From positions 1-64,000 of the forward strand of contig NZ_ML058647.1 of NCBI RefSeq assembly GCF_003635165.1: a stretch of DNA of 64,000 bases, written 5' to 3'. Shown here piece by piece: positions 14,718 to 23,541 of the stretch (the first letter of the stretch is position 1; each line of letters starts with the position of its first letter). The notes below the pieces were generated by a model. That model worked only from the letters and a program-made list of their open reading frames with translations, was not told the origin of the DNA and made no database searches. Origin of the DNA: Burkholderia sp. Nafp2/4-1b. GTDB lineage: Bacteria; Pseudomonadota; Gammaproteobacteria; Burkholderiales; Burkholderiaceae. Made by a program: the position numbers and the translations under genes.

Positions 14718-17057
14718 TCAGGCGCCCGTGCTGCCGGTCGCGCGATGCGCGAGGACGTTCGGGCGGTCGCCGCGCACGCCGAAGCGCGCGATCAGCGCGG
14801 GGATCGCGTCGGCCGGCACCGGGCGCGAGAACAGGAAGCCCTGCGCCTCGATCTCGCCGAGCGCGGACAGCCATGCGATCTGCTCCTCGGTCTCGGTGCC
14901 CTCGACGACCACCGTCAGGCCGAGCGAGCGCGCGAGATGCACGATCGACGACACCATCACGCACACGCTGCGATCGTTCGGGATTGCCTGCACGAACGAC
15001 CGGTCCACCTTCAGCGTATCGACGGAGAAGCGGTGCAGGTACGACAGCGACGAGTAGCCGGTGCCGAAATCGTCGAGCGCGATCCGGATGCCGAGCTTCT
15101 TCAGCGCGACGATCTTCTCCGACACGAGCTCCGGATATTCCATCATCGCGGTCTCGGTGATCTCGAGTTCGAGCCGGTTCGCGTCGATGCCGGTGTCCTG
15201 CAGCGCCTGCGAGATCGTCTCGATCAGGTCGCCGCGCCAGAACTGCACCGGCGAGATGTTGACCGCGAGCGTCAGCGTGTCGTGGCCGTCGTCGCGCCAG
15301 CGCGCGATCTGCTTGCACGCGGTGCGGATCACGAAGTCGCCGATCGGCACGATCAGGCCCGTCGATTCGGCGATCGAAATGAATTCGTTCGCGGAGATGA
15401 TGCCGTGCTCGGGATGGTCCCAGCGCGCGAGCGCCTCGAAGCCGGTGATCGTGCGGTGCGTCAGGTCGATCTTCGGCTGGTACGCGAGGAACAGCTGCCC
15501 TTCGGCGAGCGCGACGCGCAGCTGCTGTTCCCAGCGCATCAGGTGGTCCGCGCGGTGCGACAGGTGCGGCGCGTAGAACTGGTAGCAGTTCTTGCCCGCG
15601 TCCTTCGCGCTGTACATCGCGAGGTCGGCCTTCTTCAGCAGGTCGATCTCGCTTTCGTTCGCGACGGTGTGCAGCGCGATGCCGATGCTCGCGTGCAGCA
15701 CGAACGAACTGCCGCGCACGTCGAACGGTTCGCTGAACATCCGGATGATCGCTTCCGCGAGGCGTACCGCACGTCGTTCGACGTCGTCGCCCTTCATCAC
15801 GACGACGAACTCGTCGCCGCCGATGCGCGCGAGCGAGCCTTCGTCGCCGACCGCCTCGGCGAGGCGCGACGCGGTCATCTGCAGCACGATGTCGCCGGCG
15901 TTGTGGCCGAGCGTGTCGTTGACGGTCTTGAAGTTGTCTAGATCGATGAACAGCAGGCCGAGCCGCGACAGGCTGGCCGGCATCGCCACGTCGTTGCGCA
16001 GCCCGCGCAGCGTCGCGTAGCGGTTCGCGAGGCCGGTGAGCAGGTCGTATTCGGCGAGCTGGGTCATCTCGCGCTCGCGGCCGAGCAGCTTGCCGATCAG
16101 CCCCGTCGCGACGCCGAAGAACGCGAGCATCGCGAGCGTGATGAAGCTCGTCATCAGCAGGTAGACGTTGCGCGTGTGGTAGTAGTCGGCGAATTCCTCG
16201 GTCTGCGACAGCCCGACCATCACCGCGAGCGGGTAGCCGTCGAGGTGGCGGTACGACACGATGCGCGTCACGCCGTCGATCGGATCGATGATGGTGCCCG
16301 TCACGCGTTCGGCGATCGGGTAGACGCCCGACGCGGAGAACGCGCCGGGTGCGTTGTTGAGCGAGCCGGTGCGGCGCGCGAGCACGGCGCCGGTGTCCGA
16401 CACGACGGAGATCACGCCTTCCTTGCCGATCGCCGCGTTGTTGTAGAAGTCGTTCGTGAAGTAGCTCGGGTCTTCCGACACGACGACGATCCCGGCGAAG
16501 CTGCCGTCCGGGTTGTTCAGGCGCCGCGTCATCTGCAGCGTCCAGTGGCTCGATACGCGGCCGAGCACGGGCTTGCTGATGTACAGGCGATCGTCGTTGT
16601 GCGCGAGATGGACCTTGAAGTGCTCGCGGTCGGCCAGGTTGATCGGCTGCGGATGGAGTTCGGCCGTGTTCGCGAACAGGATACCCTTCGCGTTGACGAG
16701 CGATACCTGGACCAGCGTGTCGCTCGGCACGACGCCTTTTTCGACCGCGCTCGCGAGGTTGAAATGCGCGGGCGACTTCTCGAATTCGAACTTGACGAAG
16801 CGGGTGATCTGGTCGACCTGGTGGATCGCCTTGACCGTGTGCTGCTCGAGCGCGGACGACAGGATCGCCGCGGAGGCCGCCGCTTCCTTGTACGCGCTGT
16901 CCTTTTCGACCGACAGCCGCGCGACGATCACCGCCCACAGCAGCGCGAGCGCCAGCATCCCGAGCAGCGGGATCGCGAACAGCGCGCGCCGGCGCGACTT
17001 GCGCGGCGCGCGCAGCGGCCGGGTCGGCGGTGTGTGGTTTGACCGGGCGGAACTCAT
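14718..17057 (-). CDS. Membrane-anchored GGDEF-EAL cyclic-di-GMP enzyme
   Basis: About 779 residues from the ATG at 17057. Starts at 17090 or 17156 are also open, and none has a convincing ribosome site. An Arg-rich cytoplasmic tip, a transmembrane helix (LFAIPLLGMLALALLWAVIV), a periplasmic sensor region of about 230 residues, and a second helix (LLMTSFITLAMLAFFGVATG) lead to a GGDEF domain with intact IGGDEF. The EAL domain retains FEALARW, VNISPVQF, ELEITE, LDDFGTGYSSL and KVDRSF, so phosphodiesterase activity is plausible. No RxxD inhibitory site is seen before GGDEF. Confidence 0.9.
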   Translation of the reverse strand: MSSARSNHTPPTRPLRAPRKSRRRALFAIPLLGMLALALLWAVIVARLSVEKDSAYKEAAASAAILSSALEQHTVKAIHQVDQITRFVKFEFEKSPAHFNLASAVEKGVVPSDTLVQVSLVNAKGILFANTAELHPQPINLADREHFKVHLAHNDDRLYISKPVLGRVSSHWTLQMTRRLNNPDGSFAGIVVVSEDPSYFTNDFYNNAAIGKEGVISVVSDTGAVLARRTGSLNNAPGAFSASGVYPIAERVTGTIIDPIDGVTRIVSYRHLDGYPLAVMVGLSQTEEFADYYHTRNVYLLMTSFITLAMLAFFGVATGLIGKLLGREREMTQLAEYDLLTGLANRYATLRGLRNDVAMPASLSRLGLLFIDLDNFKTVNDTLGHNAGDIVLQMTASRLAEAVGDEGSLARIGGDEFVVVMKGDDVERRAVRLAEAIIRMFSEPFDVRGSSFVLHASIGIALHTVANESEIDLLKKADLAMYSAKDAGKNCYQFYAPHLSHRADHLMRWEQQLRVALAEGQLFLAYQPKIDLTHRTITGFEALARWDHPEHGIISANEFISIAESTGLIVPIGDFVIRTACKQIARWRDDGHDTLTLAVNISPVQFWRGDLIETISQALQDTGIDANRLELEITETAMMEYPELVSEKIVALKKLGIRIALDDFGTGYSSLSYLHRFSVDTLKVDRSFVQAIPNDRSVCVMVSSIVHLARSLGLTVVVEGTETEEQIAWLSALGEIEAQGFLFSRPVPADAIPALIARFGVRGDRPNVLAHRATGSTGA

Positions 17058-17277
17058 CGAAGAGGGCGGCGTCCTGCTCGCGTGCGCCATCCCCCGTCGG
17101 GATGGTCGGCTATGGTTGGGGTCGCACCGGCGTCTGTTCGTTCGCGGGATGCGCAACCAAGGACAGACCCGCCGAAGCGACGGATTAGGCCCGATATTAC
17201 TGGCTGGAACGTTTTTGCGATAGACGGGGGAATCGTAGGGCCCCGGCCGGGCCGGAGCCGTCGCGCACCGCGAAACG

Positions 17278-18162
17278 TCAGGCGGGCGCGAGGAACGTGC
17301 CGTCCACGACCGTCACGACGTGGCCGCCGATCCAGATCGTGCCGTCGTCGTCATAGCGGACGGCAATGCGGCCGTCGCGGCCGATCGCCGTGCCCTGGCG
17401 GGCGGTGTAGGCGCTGCCGGGGCGCCGCTGCTGGCGGCTCAGCAGTTCGGCGAGCGCGGCATTCGCGCTGCCGGTGACGGGATCCTCGCCGGTGCCGAAA
17501 TTGCCGCCCGTCATCAGGCAGCGGATTTCGAACGTCGCGGGGCCGCCGTCCGGATGCGGTGCATATACGGCGAGGCCGTCCGCGCCGTAGCGGCGGTTGA
17601 GGGCCTCGAGCGCGGCCGGATCGGGCGCGAGGCCGATGCAGGCCTCGGCCGACGTGAGCCGCACGACGAGCCACGGTGCGCCGTTGTCGACCGCGTACGC
17701 TTCGGCATCGAAATCGATCGCGTCGCTGCGCAACGCGGCCGCGAGTGCCGGGTAGTCGGCACGGTCGAGCGGCGTGAAGCGGGCCGGCGGGGCGGCAAAT
17801 GCCCAGCCATCATCGGCCTGTTCGCGCAGTTCGACCAGGCCGACCCCGCATTGCTGGACCAGCCGGCCCGGCGTGCGCGGCCGCGCGCCGCTTTCGACGA
17901 ACGCGTGTGCGGTGCCGAGCGTCGGGTGCCCGGCGAACGGCAGTTCGCCGCCCGGCGTGAAGATCCGCACGCGGTAATCGGCGTCCGGATCGGTCGGCGT
18001 GCACACGAACGTCGTTTCCGACAGGTTGGTCCAGCGGGCGATCGCGAGCATGTCGTCGTCGCCGAGCGAATCGGCGTCGAACACCACGGCAAGCGCATTG
18101 CCCTTGAACGGCACCGACGTGAACACGTCGACCTGCTTGAAACGGACGCGGCGGCTGGTCAT
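17278..18162 (-). CDS. PhzF-family isomerase/epimerase
   Basis: A protein of 294 residues with the PhzF double hot-dog-like fold. The N-terminal KQVDVFTSVPFKGNALAVVF includes the family NP/A-V segment, LSETTFV contains the catalytic Glu, then FAGHPTLGTAHAF follows, and GEDPVTGSANAALAELL comes near the C-terminus. PhzF enzymes move double bonds by acid-base chemistry on small metabolites. It is last in a five-gene minus-strand run, only seven bases after ridA. No other phenazine gene is present, so phenazine synthesis is not implied. Confidence 0.9.
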   Translation of the reverse strand: MTSRRVRFKQVDVFTSVPFKGNALAVVFDADSLGDDDMLAIARWTNLSETTFVCTPTDPDADYRVRIFTPGGELPFAGHPTLGTAHAFVESGARPRTPGRLVQQCGVGLVELREQADDGWAFAAPPARFTPLDRADYPALAAALRSDAIDFDAEAYAVDNGAPWLVVRLTSAEACIGLAPDPAALEALNRRYGADGLAVYAPHPDGGPATFEIRCLMTGGNFGTGEDPVTGSANAALAELLSRQQRRPGSAYTARQGTAIGRDGRIAVRYDDDGTIWIGGHVVTVVDGTFLAPA

Positions 18163-18169
18163 CGTGCCG

Positions 18170-18628
18170 TTACGCGACTTCGGCGATCAGTTCGATCTCG
18201 ACGCACGCGCCGAGCGGAATCTGCGCGACGCCGAACGCCGAGCGCGCGTGCTTGCCGGCGTCGCCGAACACTTCCGCGATCAGTTCCGACGCGCCGTTCG
18301 TGACGACGTGCTGTTCGGTGAACTCGAGCGTCGAGTTGACGAGGCTCATCAGCTTCACGATGCGCGTGACCTTGTTCAGGTCGCCGGTGTGCGCGTGCAG
18401 CGTCGCGAGCAGGTCGATCGCGATCGAGCGGGCGGCGGCCTTGCCGTCTTCCGTCTGGAGATCGGCGCCGAGCTTGCCGGCCCAGACCTTGCCGTCCTTC
18501 TTCGCGATGTGGCCCGACAGGTAGACCGTATTGCCGCTTTGCGCGCTCATCACGTACGCGGCAGCCGGTGCGCCGGCGGTCGGGAGCTCGATGCCGAGCG
18601 ACTTCAGTTTGTCGTAGACGTTAGCCAT
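18170..18628 (-). CDS. RidA-family enamine/imine deaminase
   Basis: A protein of 152 residues. The RidA/YjgF fold is seen in VYLSGHIAKKDGKVWAGKLG, DLNKVTRIVKLMSLVNS and the C-terminal RSAFGVAQIPLGACVEIELIAEVA. The Arg of HARSAFGVAQIPLG is the expected substrate carboxylate ligand. RidA proteins hydrolyse reactive 2-aminoacrylate-type intermediates released by PLP enzymes. Its place 42 bases after a PLP aminotransferase fits that job exactly. GAGGA lies before the start. Confidence 0.85.
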   Translation of the reverse strand: MANVYDKLKSLGIELPTAGAPAAAYVMSAQSGNTVYLSGHIAKKDGKVWAGKLGADLQTEDGKAAARSIAIDLLATLHAHTGDLNKVTRIVKLMSLVNSTLEFTEQHVVTNGASELIAEVFGDAGKHARSAFGVAQIPLGACVEIELIAEVA

Positions 18629-18670
18629 GCGTTCGATTCCTCGTAGAGAGTCGTGACAGGAAAAAGGGGC

Positions 18671-19852
18671 TCAAAGACGCTCGCGCAGCAGCTTGCCGAG
18701 CCGCGCGACGCCTTCCTCGATCTTCTCGGGCGGCACCGTCACGAACGACAGGCGCAGCGTGTTCTGCTGCGCATTCTCCGCGAAGAACGGCGCGCCCGGC
18801 ACGAAGGCGACGTGGTTGTCGACCGCCGCGGCGAGCAGCTTCATGCTGTCGATCTGCGCGGGCAGGTCCACCCAGATGAACATGCCGCCTTCCGGACGGT
18901 TCCACGTGACGCCTTCCGGCATGTGGCGGGCGAGCGACGCGAGCATCGCTTCGCACTGCGCGCCGTACAGCTGGCGGATCGTCGGGATGTGTTCGTCGAG
19001 GAAGCCGTCCTTGATCACTTCGTGCGCGATGCGCTGCGTGAGCGTCGGCGTGTGCAGGTCGGTGGCCTGCTTGGCCTGCACCAGCTTGAAGTGGAGTTCC
19101 TCGGGGGCAATGATGTAGCCGATCCGCAGGCCGGGCGCGAGCACCTTCGAGAACGTGCCGAGGTGCACGACGTGGTCCGGCGCCATCGACAGCATCGTCG
19201 GCAGCGGTTCGCCCTGGTAGTTCAGCGCGCCGTACGGATCGTCTTCCAGCACCGGGAACGGGCTCGTCTGCGCGAACGCGGCGAGCGCGCGGCGGCGCTC
19301 GACGGGCAGGCGGCGGCCGGTCGGGTTCTGGAAGTTCGGCTGCGCGTACAGCAGGCGCGCACCTTGCGTGAGTTCCGGCGTGAGGCCTTCGGGCAGCAGG
19401 CCCTGTTCGTCGGTCGGCACCTGCACGTAGCGCGGCTCGTACAGCGAGAACGATTGCAGCGCGCCGAGGTAGGTCGGGGTTTCGACGAGGATCGGGCTGT
19501 TCGGGTCGATCAGCGCCTTGCCGAGCAGGTCGAGCGCCTGCTGCGAGCCGGTCGTGATCAGCACCTGCGACACGCGCACGCTGTAGCGCTCGGCGATCCA
19601 CTCGCGCAGCGGCAGGTAGCCTTCGGTCGCGCTGTACTGGAGGGCGGCGGCAGGCGCATCGCGCAGCACGCGGTCGGCCGCGGCGCGCATGCGCTCGGCC
19701 GGGAACGTCGCGGGAGCGGGCAGGCCGCCGGCGAACGAGATGACCTCGGGGCGTTCCGTGACCTTCAGGATCTCGCGGATCGCCGAGCTCGTCAGCTTGC
19801 GTGCGCGTTCGGAAAGCTGCCAGTGCGGCGGATGCAGGTCGCTCGGATTCAT
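18671..19852 (-). CDS. PLP-dependent aminotransferase (2-aminoadipate aminotransferase-like)
   Basis: A protein of 393 residues, fold type I subgroup related to LysN and to the catalytic half of MocR regulators, but without a helix-turn-helix. Landmarks are SFAGGLPAPATFP near the N-terminus, TTGSQQALDLLGKAL, YAQPNFQNPTGR, EDDPYGALNYQG and the PLP-lysine segment GTFSKVLAPGLRIGYI. The amino donor and keto acid cannot be read from the sequence. Sits between an EamA exporter gene and ridA. GAGGAGACT precedes the ATG. Confidence 0.9.
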   Translation of the reverse strand: MNPSDLHPPHWQLSERARKLTSSAIREILKVTERPEVISFAGGLPAPATFPAERMRAAADRVLRDAPAAALQYSATEGYLPLREWIAERYSVRVSQVLITTGSQQALDLLGKALIDPNSPILVETPTYLGALQSFSLYEPRYVQVPTDEQGLLPEGLTPELTQGARLLYAQPNFQNPTGRRLPVERRRALAAFAQTSPFPVLEDDPYGALNYQGEPLPTMLSMAPDHVVHLGTFSKVLAPGLRIGYIIAPEELHFKLVQAKQATDLHTPTLTQRIAHEVIKDGFLDEHIPTIRQLYGAQCEAMLASLARHMPEGVTWNRPEGGMFIWVDLPAQIDSMKLLAAAVDNHVAFVPGAPFFAENAQQNTLRLSFVTVPPEKIEEGVARLGKLLRERL

Positions 19853-20004
19853 AGTCTCCTCGTTCGGATATCGTGGTCAGTCAAGAAAGGTCGTTCGGGC
19901 GGATCGCTTCGACGCCGCCGGGTGGGCGAGCGCGAGCACGATGAAGCCGTCGCGGCCGGGTGGGCAAAACCGTTCAGGCAAAACAAACATTATGGCGCAC
20001 CTCA

Positions 20005-20913
20005 TCAGCCGGCGCGAGCGGGACGCGGGGCCGTGGCCACCGCCGAGCGCCGGCCGAGCATCACGGTCGCGATCACGGCGGCGGCGAACAGCCACGTCGA
20101 CGGCGTCACCGTTTCGCCGAACAGCAGCGCGGAAAAGGCGATCGTGAAGAAGATCTGCAGCAGTTGCACCTGGCCGACCCGCGCGATGCCGCCCATCGCG
20201 AGCCCCGCGTACCACGCGAAAAACCCGATGAATTGAGAAAAGAGGGTCACGTACCCGAACGCGAGCCACGTGCGCAGCGCGAGCGGAGCCGGGTGCGCGA
20301 CGTGCTGCGTCCACGCGAGCCACCCGACCGGCAGCACGAGGAACGGCGCGGACACGACGAGCGCCCAGCAGATCACCTGCCAGCCGCCGATCTGGCGTGC
20401 GAGGCGCGCGCCTTCCGCATAGCCGAGCGCGCCGATGCCGACCGCGACGAGCATCAGCGCGTCGCCGGCCTGCACGGTGCCGCCGCCGTCGCGCAGCGCG
20501 AACGCGATCACGAGCGCGCTGCCCGCCAGCGCGCTGGCCCAGAACGCCTTCGACGGCCGTTCGTGCGACAGCCACGCCGCGTACAGCGCGACGAACAGCG
20601 GCTGCAGCCCGTTGACCACCGCGCCGTGCGACGCCGGCACGGTCTTCATCGCCCACGCGGAAAACACCGGATACGCGATGATCACGCCGGCCGACACGAC
20701 CGCGAGGCTCTTCAGTTGCGCACGCGTCGGCAGCCGTTCGCGGCGCCACCACAGCAGCAGGCCGGCCGGCACGGCCGCCGCGAGCGCGCGGCCGAGCCCG
20801 TTCAACAGCGGATTGAGTTCGGAGACGACGATACGCGTCATCGGCAGCGTCAGGCTGAAGATCATTACGCCGATGAGGCCGAGCAGCATGCCCCGGGTTT
20901 CGCGCGAATTCAT
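20005..20913 (-). CDS. EamA-family (DMT) transporter
   Basis: A protein of 302 residues with ten predicted membrane helices in two EamA repeats (GLIGVMIFSLTLPMTRIVVS at the start; second repeat from about residue 150). LQPLFVALYAAWLSHERPSKAF is the usual end of repeat 1. Members export amino acids, nucleosides and other small metabolites. Its place in a run with an aminotransferase, RidA and PhzF, opposite a MocR regulator, suggests export of an amino acid or its product. Confidence 0.85.
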   Translation of the reverse strand: MNSRETRGMLLGLIGVMIFSLTLPMTRIVVSELNPLLNGLGRALAAAVPAGLLLWWRRERLPTRAQLKSLAVVSAGVIIAYPVFSAWAMKTVPASHGAVVNGLQPLFVALYAAWLSHERPSKAFWASALAGSALVIAFALRDGGGTVQAGDALMLVAVGIGALGYAEGARLARQIGGWQVICWALVVSAPFLVLPVGWLAWTQHVAHPAPLALRTWLAFGYVTLFSQFIGFFAWYAGLAMGGIARVGQVQLLQIFFTIAFSALLFGETVTPSTWLFAAAVIATVMLGRRSAVATAPRPARAG

Positions 20914-20990
20914 GTACTGGGTGTCTCCGTATTGCTGGGTTGGTGTAGTGGAACCGGCGGAAAGCGGCGGCAGGGCGGGCGGCAGGGCGC

Positions 20991-21683
20991 TCAGCGCAGC
21001 GTGCGGGCGCCCTGCGGCGTGTCGAATTCGGCGACGAGCGCGGGCGGGCCGTCGCCGGTTTCAAGCTCGAGCAGATGACCGGCGCCGAGCCAGTCGAGCT
21101 GCTCGCGGATCGTATCCGCACGCGGGTGGGCACCCTTGAGCGCCTTCAGCGCGACGCCGTCGTTCGGCAGCGATTCGGCCGGATGGCGCGCGCTGTCCCA
21201 CTGGATCAACGACGGCACGAGCCCGTCGCCGGCGCCTTGCCATGCGGGAAACGCGCCGTCGTCGGGCACGGTCAGGCCCCAGCTCAGGTCGCCGCGCCGC
21301 ATCGCGACGACCGGCGCGATGCGCGTCGGGTACTGGCTTTGCCACAGCGCGAGCTGGCGCGGACGGTCGACACGCGCGACCCAATGCGCGAGAAACGGGC
21401 CGTGCGCGAGCCGCGCGTGCATTGCCGGATCGTCGAGGGCGAACAGCCGCGCGCGCGGCGGCGTCGCGTCGTCGTTCGCGGCGCGTGCGTCGGGATCGAT
21501 CGCGATCACTTCGAGATACAGCCCGCCCCACACGCCGAACAGCGCGTTGTGCGTGCGCATCAGCGGATGCCGGCCGCCGCCGGCCGGTTCGATGCCGAGT
21601 GCGTCGGCGACATGGCGCACGCCTTCGTCGAGCGTGCGCGCGGCGATCACGAGATGGTCGAGAGTCAGGGAGCGGGCTGGCAT
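20991..21683 (-). CDS. VOC-superfamily glyoxalase-like protein
   Basis: A protein of 230 residues that begins LTLDHLVIAARTLDEGVRHV, with the first metal-type His of a glyoxalase fold. It continues with GGRHPLMRTHNALFGVWGGLYLEVIAIDPDA. This is the Glyoxalase_3 pattern (one large VOC unit). The function of this subfamily is not established. First gene of the minus-strand run; its start is 231 bases from the divergent MocR gene. Confidence 0.75.
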   Translation of the reverse strand: MPARSLTLDHLVIAARTLDEGVRHVADALGIEPAGGGRHPLMRTHNALFGVWGGLYLEVIAIDPDARAANDDATPPRARLFALDDPAMHARLAHGPFLAHWVARVDRPRQLALWQSQYPTRIAPVVAMRRGDLSWGLTVPDDGAFPAWQGAGDGLVPSLIQWDSARHPAESLPNDGVALKALKGAHPRADTIREQLDWLGAGHLLELETGDGPPALVAEFDTPQGARTLR

Positions 21684-21837
21684 GAACGTCGGTTGGAAAA
21701 CGAAAGTGTCATGGTGGGCGGGCGACGCGCCGGAAGGGTGCGCGGCCGGCCGGCGCCCGGGCCGGGAACCCAGGCCCGGCGCGGCTGCCCCGCGTGCGGC
21801 AGGGCCGGAACGGCGGCCGCACGATCGCCATTGCGGT

Positions 21838-21903
21838 CAACTGTAATCGTCGGGACCGGCACAGTAACGGTACAATCGGCGCGATAGCCTTCGGTACAGT
21901 TGG
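21838..21903. promoter_or_regulatory. MocR binding boxes between the divergent VOC and MocR genes
   Basis: Direct repeats CGGTACAATCGG (21868-21879) and CGGTACAGTTGG (21892-21903) are 24 bases apart. An inverted part-copy CAACTGTA lies at 21838-21845. Spaced direct repeats are the typical target of MocR regulators. The second box overlaps the ribosome-binding region of the regulator, which suits autorepression. TACAAT within the first box could be a -10 element. Confidence 0.6.
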
Positions 21904-21914
21904 AGTTGCCGCCC

Positions 21915-23384
21915 ATGTCCACCATGTCCACCGTCCCTCTCGCCCAGATTCCCGTGCCGCACGACACGGCCACGCTCACGCTCGTCGACCAGCTCGTCCA
22001 GTGGGCGCGGCGCCGGATCGACGAACGCGTGTTCCGGCCCGGCATGCGGATGCCGTCGATCCGCAAGCTCGCGCTCGACAAGAGCGTGTCGCGCTTCACC
22101 GTCGTCGAGGCGTACGAGCGGCTCGTCGCGCAGGGTTACCTCGATTCGCGCCGCGGCTCCGGCTTCTACGTGCGCGAGCGCACCGGCGCCGGCCCGCAGC
22201 CGGCTGACGGCGTCGCTCGCGTGGCCGAGGCCGCGCCCGTGCACAACACGATCGACGTCGTCTGGCTGCTGCGCAACATGCTGCACACCGTCAGCCCGGA
22301 GAAGGGCCCGGGCCTCGGCTACCTGCCGGGCCGCTGGCTCGACGGCGAGCTGATCACCGGCGCGCTGCGCGCGCTCGGGCGCCAGTCGGGCGCGCAGATG
22401 CTCGGCTTCGGCACCGCGCAGGGCTTCCTGCCGCTGCGCCAGCAACTGCAGACGCGGCTCGCGGAAGTCGAGATCGGCGCGAAGCCCGAGCAGCTCGTGC
22501 TGGTGTCGGGCATCACGCAGGCGATCGACCTGATCTCGCGGATCTACGTGCGGCCCGGCGATGCGGTGATCGTCGGCGATCCCGCGTGGTTCCAGATGTT
22601 CGGCCGCTTCGCGTCGCAGGGCGCGCAGCTGATCGGCATGCCGTACACGCCCGACGGTCCCGATCTCGACGCGCTGGAAACCCTCGTGCAGATGTGGCGG
22701 CCGAAGATGCTCGTGATCAATTCGGTGCTGCAGAACCCGACCGGCACGTCGCTGTCGGCCGCGCAGGCATTCCGGATCCTGAAGCTCGCGGAGGCGTACG
22801 ACTTCCTCGTGGTCGAGGACGACGTGTACGGCGATCTGTGTCCGCCCAGCTATCCCGCCACGCGGCTCGCGAGCCTCGACCAGCTGAAGCGCGTGATCTA
22901 CCTCGGCAGCTATTCGAAGACGCTCGCGGCGAATCTGCGGGTCGGCTATGTCGCGTGCGCGCCGGAAATCGCGAAGGCGATCACCGACCAGAAGATGCTG
23001 GTCGGCATGACGACGCCGGAGCTCAACGAGCGCGTGCTTTACAAGATCCTGACCGAAGGGCATTACCGGCGCCACGTCGAGCGGCTGCGCGCGCGGCTCG
23101 ACGGCGTGCGCGACAAGACCGCGCGGATGCTCGAGCGCACCGGTCTGCGGCTTTTCACGATGCCGGCGGCCGGGATGTTCCTGTGGGCCGACACCGGCGT
23201 CGATTCGGACGCGCTCGCGGCCGCCGCGCACGAGGAGGGATTCTTGCTCACGCCCGGGAGCTTGTTCTCGCCGCAGCAGTCGTCGTCGACGTGGACGCGC
23301 TTCAATGTCGCGAACTGCGGCGATCCGGCGCTGCCGGGGTTTCTCGCGCGCTATATCGAGTCGGCGGCGCGGCGCGCATCGTGA
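21915..23384 (+). CDS. MocR-family (GntR HTH + aminotransferase) regulator
   Basis: About 489 residues. The N-terminal GntR winged helix (DQLVQWARRRIDERVFRPGM ... RKLALDKSVSRFTVVEAYERL) is joined by a long linker to a type I aminotransferase-like domain with NPTGTSLS, VVEDDVYGDL and the PLP lysine in YLGSYSKTLAANLRVGY. Such proteins sense PLP or an amino acid adduct. The ATG at 21915 has GGAG nine bases upstream; a TTG at 21900 is less likely. It probably controls the divergent minus-strand run and itself through the boxes at 21838-21903. Confidence 0.9.
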   Translation: MSTMSTVPLAQIPVPHDTATLTLVDQLVQWARRRIDERVFRPGMRMPSIRKLALDKSVSRFTVVEAYERLVAQGYLDSRRGSGFYVRERTGAGPQPADGVARVAEAAPVHNTIDVVWLLRNMLHTVSPEKGPGLGYLPGRWLDGELITGALRALGRQSGAQMLGFGTAQGFLPLRQQLQTRLAEVEIGAKPEQLVLVSGITQAIDLISRIYVRPGDAVIVGDPAWFQMFGRFASQGAQLIGMPYTPDGPDLDALETLVQMWRPKMLVINSVLQNPTGTSLSAAQAFRILKLAEAYDFLVVEDDVYGDLCPPSYPATRLASLDQLKRVIYLGSYSKTLAANLRVGYVACAPEIAKAITDQKMLVGMTTPELNERVLYKILTEGHYRRHVERLRARLDGVRDKTARMLERTGLRLFTMPAAGMFLWADTGVDSDALAAAAHEEGFLLTPGSLFSPQQSSSTWTRFNVANCGDPALPGFLARYIESAARRAS

Positions 23385-23405
23385 CGGCAGGCGGCATGCC
23401 GGCCC

Positions 23406-23433
23406 CTTGAATTCCGGCCGCCCGGCCCCAGAT
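23406..23433 (+). promoter_or_regulatory. Sigma-32 heat-shock promoter of htpG
   Basis: CTTGAA (23406-23411), a 14-base spacer, and CCCCAGAT (23426-23433) match the heat-shock consensus CTTGAA-N(11-16)-CCCCATnT closely. It sits about 110 bases before htpG and just after the MocR gene. Confidence 0.65.
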
Positions 23434-23541
23434 ACCCGCGCAAACCGCTTGCGCCAGGCGGTTGTCCTTGACGGGCGCCGGCCTCGCGCGCCGGGCGCCT
23501 GCGCCACACCATTCAAGTTCAAGTAAGAGGAAACAGCATCC

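Noticed and set aside
17278..18162. Phenazine biosynthesis locus
   Set aside because: Only the PhzF-like gene is present. PhzF relatives have many other roles, and no phzA-E or phzG gene is nearby.
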